A DNA stretch of 64,000 bases from assembly GCA_021647265.1 (NCBI GenBank), contig JAKIVA010000008.1, forward strand, positions 7,975 to 71,974. The letters are read 5' to 3'. The DNA comes from Lutibacter sp. (lineage in GTDB: Bacteria; Bacteroidota; Bacteroidia; Flavobacteriales; Flavobacteriaceae). The position numbers were made by a program, and so were the translations under genes. Below, piece by piece: positions 42,574-51,755 of this stretch. Under the pieces are notes generated by a model, which did no database searches, had not been told where the DNA came from, and worked only from the letters and a program-made list of their open reading frames with translations. Each line of letters starts with the position of its first letter. Positions within the stretch are counted from its first letter, which is position 1.

Positions 42574-43668
42574 CTAAACATTAAAACGGAAATTCATCAT
42601 ATCACCATCCTGTACAATGTATTCCTTTCCTTCAACACGCATCTTACCAGCTTCTTTAACTTTCGCTTCACTGCCATAAGTAACAAAATCGTTATAGGTA
42701 ATAACTTCAGCACGTATAAATCCTTTTTCAAAATCGGTATGAATAACGCCTGCTGCCTGTGGTGCTGTATCACCAATGTTTATAGTCCAAGCACGTACTT
42801 CTTTAACTCCTGCAGTAAAATAGGTTTGTAAATTTAATAATTTATAAGCTGCTCTAATTAAAACTGATGCACCAGGTTCTACTAACCCTAAGTCTTCTAA
42901 GAACATTTGACGTTCTTCAAAAGTTTCTAACTCGGTAATATCAGCTTCTGTACCAACTGCAAGAATTATTACTTCAGCATTTTCACCTTTCACTGCTTCT
43001 TTTAACGCTTTTACATAATCATTGCCATCAACTGCCGAATTTTCATCAACATTACAAACATACAATACGGGTTTATCCGTAATTAATTGTAATGGCTTAA
43101 TATACTCTTCACGCTCTTTATCTACTAATTCAATGGCTCTTACTGAAACTGCTGCTTCCAATCCTGCTTTTACTTTTTCTAGCACATCCAGCTCTTTTTG
43201 AGCTTCTTTATTTCCTGTTCTCGCATTTTTTTTAACACGGTCTATTCTTTTCTCTAAAGATTCTAAGTCTTTTAACTGCAATTCAATATCAATAGTTTCT
43301 TTATCTCTTACTGGATCAATAGTGGTATCAACATGAACAATATTGTCATTGTCGAAACAACGAACTACATGGATGATTGCATCTGTTTCACGAATATTTG
43401 CCAAAAATTGATTTCCTAAGCCTTCTCCCTTACTAGCTCCACGTACCAACCCTGCAATATCAACTATATCAACTGTCGCTGGTAGTACACGTTCTGGGTT
43501 TACCAATTCTTCTAATTTCACCAATCTATCATCTGGTACATTTACCACTCCAATATTTGGTTCTATCGTACAAAATGGAAAGTTAGCACTTTGTGCTTTT
43601 GCATTTGATAAACAATTAAATAAGGTTGATTTTCCTACGTTTGGTAATCCTACAATTCCTGCCTTCAT
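42574..43668 (-). CDS. ychF: Redox-regulated ATPase YchF
   Basis: YchF is an Obg-family P-loop protein that prefers ATP, binds ribosomes and tunes stress responses. I set the start at ATG 43668 (MKAGIVGLPNVGKSTLFN); an upstream in-frame ATG at 43719 adds a Cys-rich leader not found in the family. The 364-residue product has G1 GLPNVGKST, G3 DIAGLVRGASKGEGLGNQFL, the G4-type CNVDE that replaces NKxD, the coiled-coil helical insertion around residues 130-190, and the TGS domain at the C-terminus (RAWTINIGDTAPQAAGVIHTDFEKGFI). It is monocistronic. Confidence 0.96.
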   Translation of the reverse strand: MKAGIVGLPNVGKSTLFNCLSNAKAQSANFPFCTIEPNIGVVNVPDDRLVKLEELVNPERVLPATVDIVDIAGLVRGASKGEGLGNQFLANIRETDAIIHVVRCFDNDNIVHVDTTIDPVRDKETIDIELQLKDLESLEKRIDRVKKNARTGNKEAQKELDVLEKVKAGLEAAVSVRAIELVDKEREEYIKPLQLITDKPVLYVCNVDENSAVDGNDYVKALKEAVKGENAEVIILAVGTEADITELETFEERQMFLEDLGLVEPGASVLIRAAYKLLNLQTYFTAGVKEVRAWTINIGDTAPQAAGVIHTDFEKGFIRAEVITYNDFVTYGSEAKVKEAGKMRVEGKEYIVQDGDMMNFRFNV

Positions 43669-43859
43669 AATTTTATTTTTAGCGCTGCAAATATAGCATT
43701 TACAATTATAAAAGTGCAAAAAAATATAGAAACAACAAAACCGCTCAAATAAACTTCATAAAATGATAAATTACACTTCCTAATGAAATAATTATTACAA
43801 AAAAAATAACTAAAATAATTTTTAGACTTTGTACTTTTTAGTACATTGCCCCTTAGCTT

Positions 43860-45260
43860 ATGATACAATTTATATTAAACAACGAAGTTGTTAGAACAAC
43901 CGAAAACTCAGGAATGACTTTGGTCGATTTTATTAGAGAACACCAACAATTAAAAGGAACAAAAATTGGTTGTAGAGAGGGTGATTGTGGTGCATGTACT
44001 GTTTTAGTAGGCTCCTTAGATAACTCTAAAATCACCTATAAAAGTATTACTTCTTGTATATCTCCTTTAGGAAATGCAAATGGAAAACATATTGTAACTG
44101 TTGAAGGAATTAATTTGCCTGAAAACTTGAATTTTGTACAAAAAGCAATAACAAGTAATTACGCTACCCAATGTGGTTATTGTACCCCTGGGTTTGTGGT
44201 TTCTTTGGCTGGTTATGCTATAGAAAAATCGCCACAAACAACTGCAACTTGTAATGATGCAATTAGTGGTAATATTTGTAGATGTACAGGATATAAATCT
44301 ATTGAAAAAGCGGCCAACTCAGTAAACAAAAAACTAGTAGATAAAAACAATGATAATCAAATTTCATGGTTGATTGAGGAAGGGTTTTTACCTGCTTATT
44401 TTAATGATATCCCTCAAAAACTGCAACAATTACAACAAACCGAATTGGTAAAAGAAGGAATAATTGTAGCAAATGGAACAGATGTGTATGTACGCAATGC
44501 CGATTTACTCTCAGCTGAAAAAGTACATTTAATTTCCGAAGAAAAAGCGTTAAAAGGTATCGTATTTACCAAAGATAAATGTACTATTGGTGCCAATACA
44601 ACAGTAACACAAATTTTACAAAATGAACAATTAAATACTATTTTCCCTTCACTGAAAAAGTTTCTAAAACTAATTTCTTCAGAACAAATTAGAAATATGG
44701 GAACTTTAGGAGGTAATTTTGTAAACGCTTCGCCTATTGGTGATATGTCTATCTTTTTTTTAGCATTAAACAGTGAACTAACCGTACAACATGCAAGTGG
44801 TAGTGTACGAAAAATATCATTTCAAGAATTTCACAAAAACTACAAAGTTGTAGATTTGAAAGAAGGGGAATTAATTGTAGCTATCTCATTTAATATTTCG
44901 ATAGGTGATTTTAATTTTGAAAAAGTAAGCAAACGAACGCATTTAGATATTGCTAGTGTGAATGCTGCTTGTAAAATTTTAACTAAAAATAATGTCATCT
45001 CACATGCACACTTTTCTATGGGTGGTGTTGCTCCTATTCCAAAATATCTTTCAAAAACAAATCAATTTTTAAAACATAAGACTATTAACACATCTACTAT
45101 TAAGGAAGCTGAAAAAGTACTGCAGTCTGAAATTAGTCCTATCAGTGATGTTAGAGGAACTGAAACATACAAGCGAGCATTGGCTAAACAACTTTTTTAT
45201 GCACATTTTATCACATTATTCCCTCAACTAATTAATTTTCAAAACTTAGTATCCAAATGA
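43860..45260 (+). CDS. xdhA: Xanthine dehydrogenase small subunit (2Fe-2S and FAD domains)
   Basis: This 466-residue protein passes electrons from the molybdenum subunit to its acceptor. The N-terminal ferredoxin-like [2Fe-2S] domain has GCREGDCGACTVLVG (Cys38, 43, 46) and SCISPLG. The second, helical [2Fe-2S] domain has QCGYCTPGFV and NICRCTGYKSIEKA. The remainder is a FAD-binding domain (IVANGTDVYVRN, ISSEQIRNMGTLGGNFVNASPIGDM) with a CO-dehydrogenase-flavoprotein C-terminal domain. With xdhB 72 bases downstream it gives a two-gene layout. Substrate specificity for xanthine is inferred from the fusion layout and the guaD neighbour; no XdhC maturation factor is in the window. Confidence 0.94.
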   Translation: MIQFILNNEVVRTTENSGMTLVDFIREHQQLKGTKIGCREGDCGACTVLVGSLDNSKITYKSITSCISPLGNANGKHIVTVEGINLPENLNFVQKAITSNYATQCGYCTPGFVVSLAGYAIEKSPQTTATCNDAISGNICRCTGYKSIEKAANSVNKKLVDKNNDNQISWLIEEGFLPAYFNDIPQKLQQLQQTELVKEGIIVANGTDVYVRNADLLSAEKVHLISEEKALKGIVFTKDKCTIGANTTVTQILQNEQLNTIFPSLKKFLKLISSEQIRNMGTLGGNFVNASPIGDMSIFFLALNSELTVQHASGSVRKISFQEFHKNYKVVDLKEGELIVAISFNISIGDFNFEKVSKRTHLDIASVNAACKILTKNNVISHAHFSMGGVAPIPKYLSKTNQFLKHKTINTSTIKEAEKVLQSEISPISDVRGTETYKRALAKQLFYAHFITLFPQLINFQNLVSK

Positions 45261-45332
45261 ACCGAGCACAATAAATGTTAAAGTAAAAGAAGTTGATGAA
45301 TAGCGAACAGCATATGTTACCGCTAAAAAATA

Positions 45333-47606
45333 ATGTTTAAACATATGAAAACAATGAAAAATATAGATTCCTTTGGACACGTTAGAGGTGAATCACTTTT
45401 TGTAGATGATATTCCTACTTTACAAGGTACCTTATATGGCGTAACATTTGATTCACCAAAAGCACATGGAACTATCAAAAATATAGATTTTTCTAAAGCT
45501 GAAAGCTTAGAAGGTGTGGTAAAAATATTTACGTACAAAGATATTTTAGGCGAAAATCAAATTGGAGGTATTATTCCTGATGAACCTTTGTGGGCAGAAG
45601 GTGAAGTGCATTTTATAGGACAACCTATTGCTTTTATTGTTGCAACATCAGAAGCTATTGCAAAAAAATCAAGAGCACTTATTACCATTGAAATTAATGA
45701 AAAACCTGTTATTACCACAGCGAAAGAGGCAAAAGAGAAAGGTAGTTTTATCAATGCTCCTCGTTCATTTAAATTAGGGAATACTACATCTTCCTTTTCA
45801 AATTGCGAGTATGTAATTGAAGGTGAAACTTTTTCTAACGGACAAGAACATTTGTATTTAGAAACTCAAGGCTGTTACGCTGTTCCAATGGAAAACGGCA
45901 ACATTAAAATTACATCCTCAACACAAGGGCCAACTTCTGTTCAAAAAACAGTTGCGAAGGTTTTAGGTATTTCTATGCATAAAATTGAAGTTGATGTTAT
46001 TCGTTTAGGTGGTGGTTTTGGTGGGAAAGAAGATCAAGCAACACCTTGGGCGGTTATGGCTGCTGTTGCAGTGCAAAATTTAAAAAAACCTGTAAAATAC
46101 ATTTTAAATCGCCACGATGATTTACGTATGACAGGGAAACGTCATCCGTACGAATCTACGTTTAAAATTGGGCTGTCAAAAGAGTACAAAATTCAAGCTT
46201 TTGAAGTTGAATTTCTTCAAAACTCAGGAGCTGCTGCAGATTTATCACCCGCAATTGCAGAGCGCACTTTGTTTCACGCAACCAACAGTTACTTTATTCC
46301 CAACGTAACTACAACAGTTCATAGCTGTAAAACAAATTTACCGCCAAATACAGCTTTTAGAGGTTTTGGAGGACCACAAGGAATGTTTGTTATTGAATCA
46401 GCAATTGCCAAAGCAGCTGAAGAAATAGGAATCGATAAAAAGAAAATTCAAGAGCTAAATTTACTCCATGAAAATGATGAGTTTTCGTATGGCCAAATAG
46501 CAACACAAGTTGAAATGGAAAATTGCTGGACTTCAGCAAAAAACAACTTTAATTCAGCTAAACTAGAAGAAGAAATAGCAACTTTCAACAATAAAAATGC
46601 ACAATACAAAAAAGGATTGTCATTTATGCCAATCACTTTTGGAATTTCGTTTACCAATACACCTATGAATCATGCAAGAGCTTTAATTCATATTTACCAA
46701 GATGGTAGTGTTGGAGTAAGTACTGGGGCTGTTGAAATGGGTCAGAGTGTAAATACAAAAATGCTCCAAGTAGCTTCAGCAACATTGGGTATTAATACAA
46801 CTAAAGTAAAATTAGAAACTACAAATACTACAAGAGTTGCAAACACTTCTCCAACAGCTGCAAGTGCTACAGCTGATTTAAATGGAAAAGCAGTTTTAAA
46901 AGCATGTAATTCTTTAATAGACAGGTTAACAACTGTTGCAGCAACTCTATTAGCTGTTGATAAAAATATTATTGAATTCAAAAATGATATGGTATATATC
47001 AACCAGCAACAAACTTCTCTCACTTGGGAAAAAGTAGTTGAACAAGCTATGTTTGAACGTGTTGCACTTTCAGAAAATGCACATTATGCGACACCTATTA
47101 TTCATTTTGATAAAACCAAAGAAAAAGGACACCCCTTTGCTTATCACGTATATGGAACTGCCATTACAATTGTTACTATAGATTGCCTTAGAGGAACTTA
47201 TGAAATTGATGCCGTAAAAATTGTACACGATTTTGGAAAAAGTATGAATATTGGTATTGATACAGGTCAGGTAGAAGGTGCTTTGGTTCAAGGAATTGGT
47301 TGGATGACTTTGGAAGAGATTTCCTATAATAAGCAAGGACAATTGCTTTCAAACGCATTATCTACCTATAAAGTTCCAGATGTGTTTTCTGCACCAAAAA
47401 CAATTGAAGTATTACCACTTGAAACTCTTGGAAACGAGCACGCTATCTTAAAATCTAAAGCTGTTGGTGAACCTCCATTAATGTATGGAATTGGTGCTTA
47501 TTTTGCCATTCAAAATGCGGTAAAAGAATTCAACCCTAACTACCAACTAAAATTTGATGCGCCATTTACGCCAGAAAAGGTATTGATGGGTTTATATGAA
47601 GAGTAA
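45333..47606 (+). CDS. xdhB: Xanthine dehydrogenase molybdopterin-binding subunit
   Basis: The 757-residue molybdenum-cofactor subunit carries out hydroxylation of xanthine to urate. Key segments are the N-terminal SFGHVRGESLFVDDIP, the cofactor motifs RLGGGFGGKEDQATPWA, PNTAFRGFGGPQGMFVIE and VEMGQSVNTKMLQVA, and the active-site Glu in KSKAVGEPPLMYGIGAYFA near the C-terminus. In-frame ATGs at 45345 and 45354 are alternative starts; family members usually begin close to KNIDSFGHVRGES, so the shorter ones are plausible. Its last 11 bases overlap the Mpv17-like gene. Confidence 0.95.
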   Translation: MFKHMKTMKNIDSFGHVRGESLFVDDIPTLQGTLYGVTFDSPKAHGTIKNIDFSKAESLEGVVKIFTYKDILGENQIGGIIPDEPLWAEGEVHFIGQPIAFIVATSEAIAKKSRALITIEINEKPVITTAKEAKEKGSFINAPRSFKLGNTTSSFSNCEYVIEGETFSNGQEHLYLETQGCYAVPMENGNIKITSSTQGPTSVQKTVAKVLGISMHKIEVDVIRLGGGFGGKEDQATPWAVMAAVAVQNLKKPVKYILNRHDDLRMTGKRHPYESTFKIGLSKEYKIQAFEVEFLQNSGAAADLSPAIAERTLFHATNSYFIPNVTTTVHSCKTNLPPNTAFRGFGGPQGMFVIESAIAKAAEEIGIDKKKIQELNLLHENDEFSYGQIATQVEMENCWTSAKNNFNSAKLEEEIATFNNKNAQYKKGLSFMPITFGISFTNTPMNHARALIHIYQDGSVGVSTGAVEMGQSVNTKMLQVASATLGINTTKVKLETTNTTRVANTSPTAASATADLNGKAVLKACNSLIDRLTTVAATLLAVDKNIIEFKNDMVYINQQQTSLTWEKVVEQAMFERVALSENAHYATPIIHFDKTKEKGHPFAYHVYGTAITIVTIDCLRGTYEIDAVKIVHDFGKSMNIGIDTGQVEGALVQGIGWMTLEEISYNKQGQLLSNALSTYKVPDVFSAPKTIEVLPLETLGNEHAILKSKAVGEPPLMYGIGAYFAIQNAVKEFNPNYQLKFDAPFTPEKVLMGLYEE

Positions 47607-48114
47607 CCACTATTTAAAACATTTTATTATCAAACTACATTTCACCAAATCAAACATATTAAAAGGAGCTATCATTTACAGTGCTGGAGATACCGTCGCT
47701 GCTTTGTTTCTAGATGAATTTCAATGGAGTAGGCTGATTGGAATGGTGCTGATTGGAGCTACACTGTACGCTTTTGAAATACCTAATTACTTTAACTGGA
47801 TTGTCCAAAAAACCAAGTCGTATTCAGGAATAAAATTAACGTTGGCAAAAACAGGGTTGGCAATAGCTTATTTTAATCCATTGTGGATTTGGAGACACTT
47901 ACTATTTATCAAAATATTTTCAGGAAATTTTGCAGCAATTAATAGTCATTTGCTAGAAATAGCATTTTGGTCATTCCTAGCAAATATTCCTATTTCATTT
48001 ATCGCAAATTATAGTATTCAGAATAAAATGCCATTAAAATGGCGTTTTTTAGCTAGTGCAATATTTTCAGCGTTAATGGCTATTTATTACGCCTTAAGTG
48101 AAACTATTTTCTAA
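47596..48114 (+). CDS. Small polytopic membrane protein, possibly Mpv17/PMP22-like
   Basis: This 172-residue protein has about four hydrophobic segments. It opens with SNILKGAIIYSAGDTVAALFLDEFQWSRLIGMVLIGATLYAFEIPNYFNWI and closes with FWSFLANIPISFIANYSIQNKMPLKWRFLASAIFSALMAIYY. The order (a GD motif after the first helix, then GP-like/pore segment, then a W-x-LAN motif and a final W/Y-rich helix) resembles the Mpv17/PMP22 family, best known from mitochondria and peroxisomes. The match is by eye only. The gene overlaps xdhB by 11 bases and converges with guaD, so it is co-expressed with xanthine dehydrogenase and could serve purine transport or membrane protection. Both are speculation. Confidence 0.75.
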   Translation: MKSNHYLKHFIIKLHFTKSNILKGAIIYSAGDTVAALFLDEFQWSRLIGMVLIGATLYAFEIPNYFNWIVQKTKSYSGIKLTLAKTGLAIAYFNPLWIWRHLLFIKIFSGNFAAINSHLLEIAFWSFLANIPISFIANYSIQNKMPLKWRFLASAIFSALMAIYYALSETIF

Positions 48115-48118
48115 AAAC

Positions 48119-48595
48119 TTAGTATTCTGTTTTATCTGTCTTTGATTTCCAGTTTTCAAAAACTTGCAATGCTTCATCTTGTAGAATTTGAGTAAATTTA
48201 ATTTGACGATCGTCTATGTTTTTTCCAATCTCATTGTAAATGAATTGGTCATCAAAATCTATAGCGGCAGCATCTTCTCGTGTACAAGCATAGTAAACCT
48301 CTTTAGGTCTCGCCCAATAAATAGCACCCAAGCACATAGGGCAAGGTTCACACGAAGTATAAATGATACAATCATCTAATTGAAATGTTCCTAGCTTTTT
48401 ACAAGCTTTTCTAATGGCTACAATTTCAGCATGTGCTGTGGGATCATTCACCGATGTTACACTATTATATCCTTCAGCAATAATTTTGTTGTCTTTAACT
48501 ACAACTGCACCAAAAGGTCCTCCGCAATTTGAATTTACACCTTCATTTGCAAGCTCAACTGCTCTTCTTATAAATTTATTATGTTGTTCTTTCAT
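48119..48595 (-). CDS. guaD: Guanine deaminase (nucleoside/nucleobase deaminase family)
   Basis: This 158-residue cytidine-deaminase-fold protein closely matches Bacillus GuaD: GGPFGAVVVKDNKIIAEGYN, DPTAHAEIVAIRKACK with zinc ligand His55 and catalytic Glu57, and TSCEPCPMCLGAIYWARP with zinc ligands Cys82 and Cys85. The C-terminal FDDQFIYNEI helix that swaps between subunits and a final Lys-Thr-Glu-Tyr are also present. The enzyme converts guanine to xanthine. It sits convergent to the xdhAB group, four bases from the Mpv17-like stop, giving a guanine-xanthine-urate route. TadA-type tRNA deaminase is less likely given the size and the GuaD-specific C-terminus. Confidence 0.92.
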   Translation of the reverse strand: MKEQHNKFIRRAVELANEGVNSNCGGPFGAVVVKDNKIIAEGYNSVTSVNDPTAHAEIVAIRKACKKLGTFQLDDCIIYTSCEPCPMCLGAIYWARPKEVYYACTREDAAAIDFDDQFIYNEIGKNIDDRQIKFTQILQDEALQVFENWKSKTDKTEY

Positions 48596-48745
48596 CTTTT
48601 AAATATGTGTATTTAAGCTTCATTTTCTTAACATGCAAACTTAGAAATTAATCTTTAAACTGGTTAACTATTCTCTATATTATATTTTAACAATGCACAT
48701 CAAATAATTTTTGATTGCCCACAAAATATCATAAAATGAGTTAGG

Positions 48746-48787
48746 ACGTCATTCTGAAGCTGCTCGCTAGCAGGTTCAGGGTGACGT
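48746..48787. repeat. Short palindromic repeat in the gap before the M20 peptidase
   Basis: ACGTCATTCTGAA at 48746 and TTCAGGGTGACGT at 48775 are inverted, with an inner CTGCTCGCTAGCAG palindrome. It shares CAGGGTGACGT with the repeat at 29914-30050. It is the only structure I see in the 314-base gap 48596-48909; the rest is plain AT-rich sequence. Confidence 0.75.
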
Positions 48788-48909
48788 GACAATGTTATGA
48801 CAAAAACGGATATACAAAAATAATTTCACAAAAAGTAAAAAAATAAACTTACTTACTTGTATGCATTTAATTTTATTAAATTTACAACTTAATAATTACC
48901 TATCTTAAT

Positions 48910-50211
48910 ATGAAAATTCTTAAAATAAGTCTTGTATTGTTTCTTTTAGTAAGTATTTCTTCTGTAAATGCTCAAAAATTAAGTCGAATTGAAAAAAAGA
49001 TATTGAAACAAGTTGCAAATAATAATGATGAAGCACTAACACTTTTAGAAAAAGTGGTAAATATCAATAGCGGAACGATGAATGTGTTAGGGGTGAAAAA
49101 AGTAGGAACTGTTTTTTCAGAAGAATTCAAAAAAATTGGATTTACACCTACTTGGATTCCTATGCCAAGTGAAATGGAAAGAGCGGGTCATTTATTTTGT
49201 GAATTAAATACGGGGAATGTTCAAGGAAAAAAACTTTTGTTAATAGGGCATTTAGATACCGTTTTTGAGGAAAACAGTCCATTTCAAACTGCAAAAAAAG
49301 AAGGAGATAAATTTTATGGGCCAGGCATAGGTGATATTAAAGGTGGTAACATCATTATACTATATGCACTTAAGGCTTTATCAGATACTGGTGTATTAAA
49401 AAATACTCAAATCATTGCAGCTTTTACTGGCGATGAAGAAAAAGTTGGATTTCCACTTAGTGTTAGTAGAAAAGATTTAATTAACGCTAGTAAACGTAGT
49501 GATATTGCTTTAGGGTTTGAAGGGGCAACAGGTTTAAATTATGCCACAGTAGCTAGAAGAAGCTCTGGAAGTTGGCTATTGAAAACCAAAGGAGTTCGTG
49601 CTCATTCATCAGGTATATTTACAAAAAAAGTAGGTGCTGGTGCTATTTTTGAAATGTCAAGAATACTCAATGCTTTTTACAACGAATTACCAGAGCAAAA
49701 CTTAACATTTAACCCTGCAACAATTGTTGGAGGTACTATTGTAGATTATAACAGTGCACAGTCTAAAGGAACTACGTTTGGCAAAACCAATATTGTATCT
49801 CAAGAAGCGATTGTTAAAGGAGATTTAAGATGCCTTACCAATGAGCAAATTGAAAATACGATTGCTAAAATGAAAGCTATTATTTCAACCAATTTACCTA
49901 AAACTTCAGCAACTATTAGTTTTGAATTAAAATACCCTCCTATGAAACCTACACCAGGAAATTACGCTGTTTTAAGTGTATTAGATGCTATTAGTGTAGC
50001 CATGGGGAAAGGGAATGTAAAAGCGTACGACCCTAGTAAACGAGGAGCTGGAGATATTTCATTTGTAGCCAATTATGTAGATTGTTTAGACGGGTTAGGT
50101 ACTATGGGAAAAGGATCTCATACTCCTAAAGAATATATTGATTTAAACCATTTTCAAGAATTAACGCAACGTGCAGCTTTATTAATTTACAGACTGATAA
50201 ATCAAAAATAA
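48910..50211 (+). CDS. Exported M20-family zinc metallopeptidase
   Basis: This 433-residue protein has a signal peptide (LVLFLLVSISSVNAQ). The M20 zinc-binding features are in order: LLIGHLDTVFEENSPF (metal His and Asp), GPGIGDIKGGNIIILYALKAL (bridging Asp), AFTGDEEKVGFPLS (catalytic Glu and metal Glu), and a C-terminal metal His in KGSHTPKEYIDL. The dimerisation lid contains GVRAHSSGIFTKKVGAGAIFEMSRIL. The closest relatives are glutamate carboxypeptidase/CPG2-like enzymes that release C-terminal amino acids in the periplasm. The exact substrate is unknown. The gene stands alone, convergent with the asparaginase-type gene. Confidence 0.92.
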   Translation: MKILKISLVLFLLVSISSVNAQKLSRIEKKILKQVANNNDEALTLLEKVVNINSGTMNVLGVKKVGTVFSEEFKKIGFTPTWIPMPSEMERAGHLFCELNTGNVQGKKLLLIGHLDTVFEENSPFQTAKKEGDKFYGPGIGDIKGGNIIILYALKALSDTGVLKNTQIIAAFTGDEEKVGFPLSVSRKDLINASKRSDIALGFEGATGLNYATVARRSSGSWLLKTKGVRAHSSGIFTKKVGAGAIFEMSRILNAFYNELPEQNLTFNPATIVGGTIVDYNSAQSKGTTFGKTNIVSQEAIVKGDLRCLTNEQIENTIAKMKAIISTNLPKTSATISFELKYPPMKPTPGNYAVLSVLDAISVAMGKGNVKAYDPSKRGAGDISFVANYVDCLDGLGTMGKGSHTPKEYIDLNHFQELTQRAALLIYRLINQK

Positions 50212-50262
50212 AAGTTTCTACATTAACTTTTTAGGAGAAATTATTGTAAATATTATCTAGTA

Positions 50263-51252
50263 CTATTTTCTATTGAATTTAGTATCGATCATTTCTTTTT
50301 GAGTTTTTGTATGTATTGCATAATTAAAACCTGAATACACACTGTACCCTCCGTGCTCTCCATAGTTGTTTAAGGCTATAAATCCAACTTGTAAACCTGT
50401 TAAATCTTTGTGCTTTTTAACAACTCTATTTACTGCTTCTTTACAAGCTTCGTACGGAGACATCCCATTTCTCATTAATTCAACAACAATAGCGCTTCCG
50501 GCAATTCTAATTACAGCTTCGCCCATCCCTGTTGCACAGGCTGCTCCCACTTCATTATCTACAAAAAGCCCAGCTCCTATAATTGGGGAATCTCCTACTC
50601 TGCCATGTAATTTATAAGCCATACCACTGGTGGTACAAGCTCCTGAAAGGTTTCCATTTTCATCCAAAGCTAGTAATCCAATAGTGTCATGATTTTCACT
50701 ATTAATTGTAGGCTGATAATTGGAGTGCTCTTTCCACTTTTCCCAAGCTTTCTTAGATTTTTCAGTTAATAAATTCGTTTCTTTAAATCCTTTTTCAAGC
50801 GCAAATTGTTTAGCGCCTTCACCAACCAACATTACGTGTTGCGTATCTTCCATTACTTTTCGAGCAACAGAAATTGGATTTTCAATATCTTGTAAAAAAG
50901 CAACAGCACCACATTCATTTTCATGATTCATAATGCAGGCATCAAGTGTCACAAAACCATCTCTATCAGGTAACCCTCCTATACCAACACTTGAATTATT
51001 AGGGTCAGATTCTGTTACTCGCACTCCAGCTTCAACAGCATCTAATGAAGAGCCTCCTTTACTTAAAAGCTTCCAAGAAACTTCATTTGCTGCTATACCA
51101 TGATTCCAGGTTGAAATAACTATTGGCTTTACAACTTTTTTAGATGCATTTGTTTTTTCTTCGAGTTCTTTTTCCGAAGTTGAGCAAGAACTAGTTAAAA
51201 CAGCTACACTTCCTAACGCTGTTAATTTGATGAAATTTCTACGAGTTTTCAT
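50263..51252 (-). CDS. Exported glycosylasparaginase/isoaspartyl-peptidase-type Ntn hydrolase
   Basis: This 329-residue protein starts with RRNFIKLTALGSVAVLTSSC, which looks like a Tat-type signal that also carries a lipobox (Cys23). The Ntn-hydrolase body has STWNHGIAANEVSWKLLSKGGSSLDAVEAG. The cleavage site is HDTIGLLALDENGNLSGACTTSG, with Thr190 the nucleophile exposed after autocleavage. Substrate-binding blocks are GRVGDSPIIGAGLFVDNEVGAACATGMGE and IAGSAIVVELMRNGMSPYEA. This is the N4-(beta-N-acetylglucosaminyl)-asparaginase pattern, cutting GlcNAc-Asn from glycoproteins, though isoaspartyl peptidase activity is also possible. Export suggests degradation of external glycoprotein. Confidence 0.92.
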   Translation of the reverse strand: MKTRRNFIKLTALGSVAVLTSSCSTSEKELEEKTNASKKVVKPIVISTWNHGIAANEVSWKLLSKGGSSLDAVEAGVRVTESDPNNSSVGIGGLPDRDGFVTLDACIMNHENECGAVAFLQDIENPISVARKVMEDTQHVMLVGEGAKQFALEKGFKETNLLTEKSKKAWEKWKEHSNYQPTINSENHDTIGLLALDENGNLSGACTTSGMAYKLHGRVGDSPIIGAGLFVDNEVGAACATGMGEAVIRIAGSAIVVELMRNGMSPYEACKEAVNRVVKKHKDLTGLQVGFIALNNYGEHGGYSVYSGFNYAIHTKTQKEMIDTKFNRK

Positions 51253-51360
51253 TATGTTAAAATTTAAACTATGAATGACGTAATTTTTTTAAACGAGTAC
51301 AACAATGTAACTAAAAAAATCTCAAAATAAATTTGTGATTTCATAAAAATTCAATTTCAA

Positions 51361-51711
51361 CTATTTTTTATGTAAAAATTGTTGTTTCACAATTAATTGC
51401 GCTTCAGTTTCCTCATTCTCATCATCAGGTACACAACAATCTACCGGACAAACAGCTGCACACTGTGGTTCGTCATGAAAGCCTTTACACTCAGTACATT
51501 TATCTGCAACAATAAAATATACTTCATCATCAATTGGCTCTTGAGATTCATTAGCGTTGTACTCTTTACCACTTAATAAAACGATATTACCTGTAAGTGA
51601 AGTTCCTTCAGAAAATTTCCACTCTTCAGCAGCTTCATAAATTGCATTATTTGGACATTCCGGTTCACAAGCTCCACAATTGATACATTCATCCGTTATT
51701 TTTATTGCCAT
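51361..51711 (-). CDS. Ferredoxin with two 4Fe-4S clusters
   Basis: This 116-residue protein has an N-terminal cluster motif CINCGACEPECPNNAIY and a second CTECKGFHDEPQCAAVCPVDCC with an insertion between its cysteines, a 2[4Fe-4S] ferredoxin of the Bacteroidota/Alvin type. It is cytoplasmic and low potential. It is divergent from the LuxC-type acyl-CoA reductase gene 45 bases away, so the two share a promoter region. It may donate electrons in a pathway using that enzyme, but this is inferred only from position. Confidence 0.93.
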   Translation of the reverse strand: MAIKITDECINCGACEPECPNNAIYEAAEEWKFSEGTSLTGNIVLLSGKEYNANESQEPIDDEVYFIVADKCTECKGFHDEPQCAAVCPVDCCVPDDENEETEAQLIVKQQFLHKK

Positions 51712-51755
51712 ACTATTATTTAGATTATTTTTGCAAATATAAAATTATAATTAAA

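Noticed and set aside
43665..43868. Minus-strand 67-codon frame between ychF and xdhA
   Set aside because: It spans the promoter regions of two divergent genes, is rich in Phe, Tyr and Cys from AT-rich sequence and has no recognisable domain or leader.
45261..45332. A split xdhA or a lost gene between xdhA and xdhB
   Set aside because: Both subunits have complete domain sets; the 72-base gap holds no continuation of either frame.
46742..47023. Minus-strand 93-codon frame inside xdhB
   Set aside because: It is the complement of well-conserved molybdenum-subunit sequence; its apparent hydrophobicity is a by-product.
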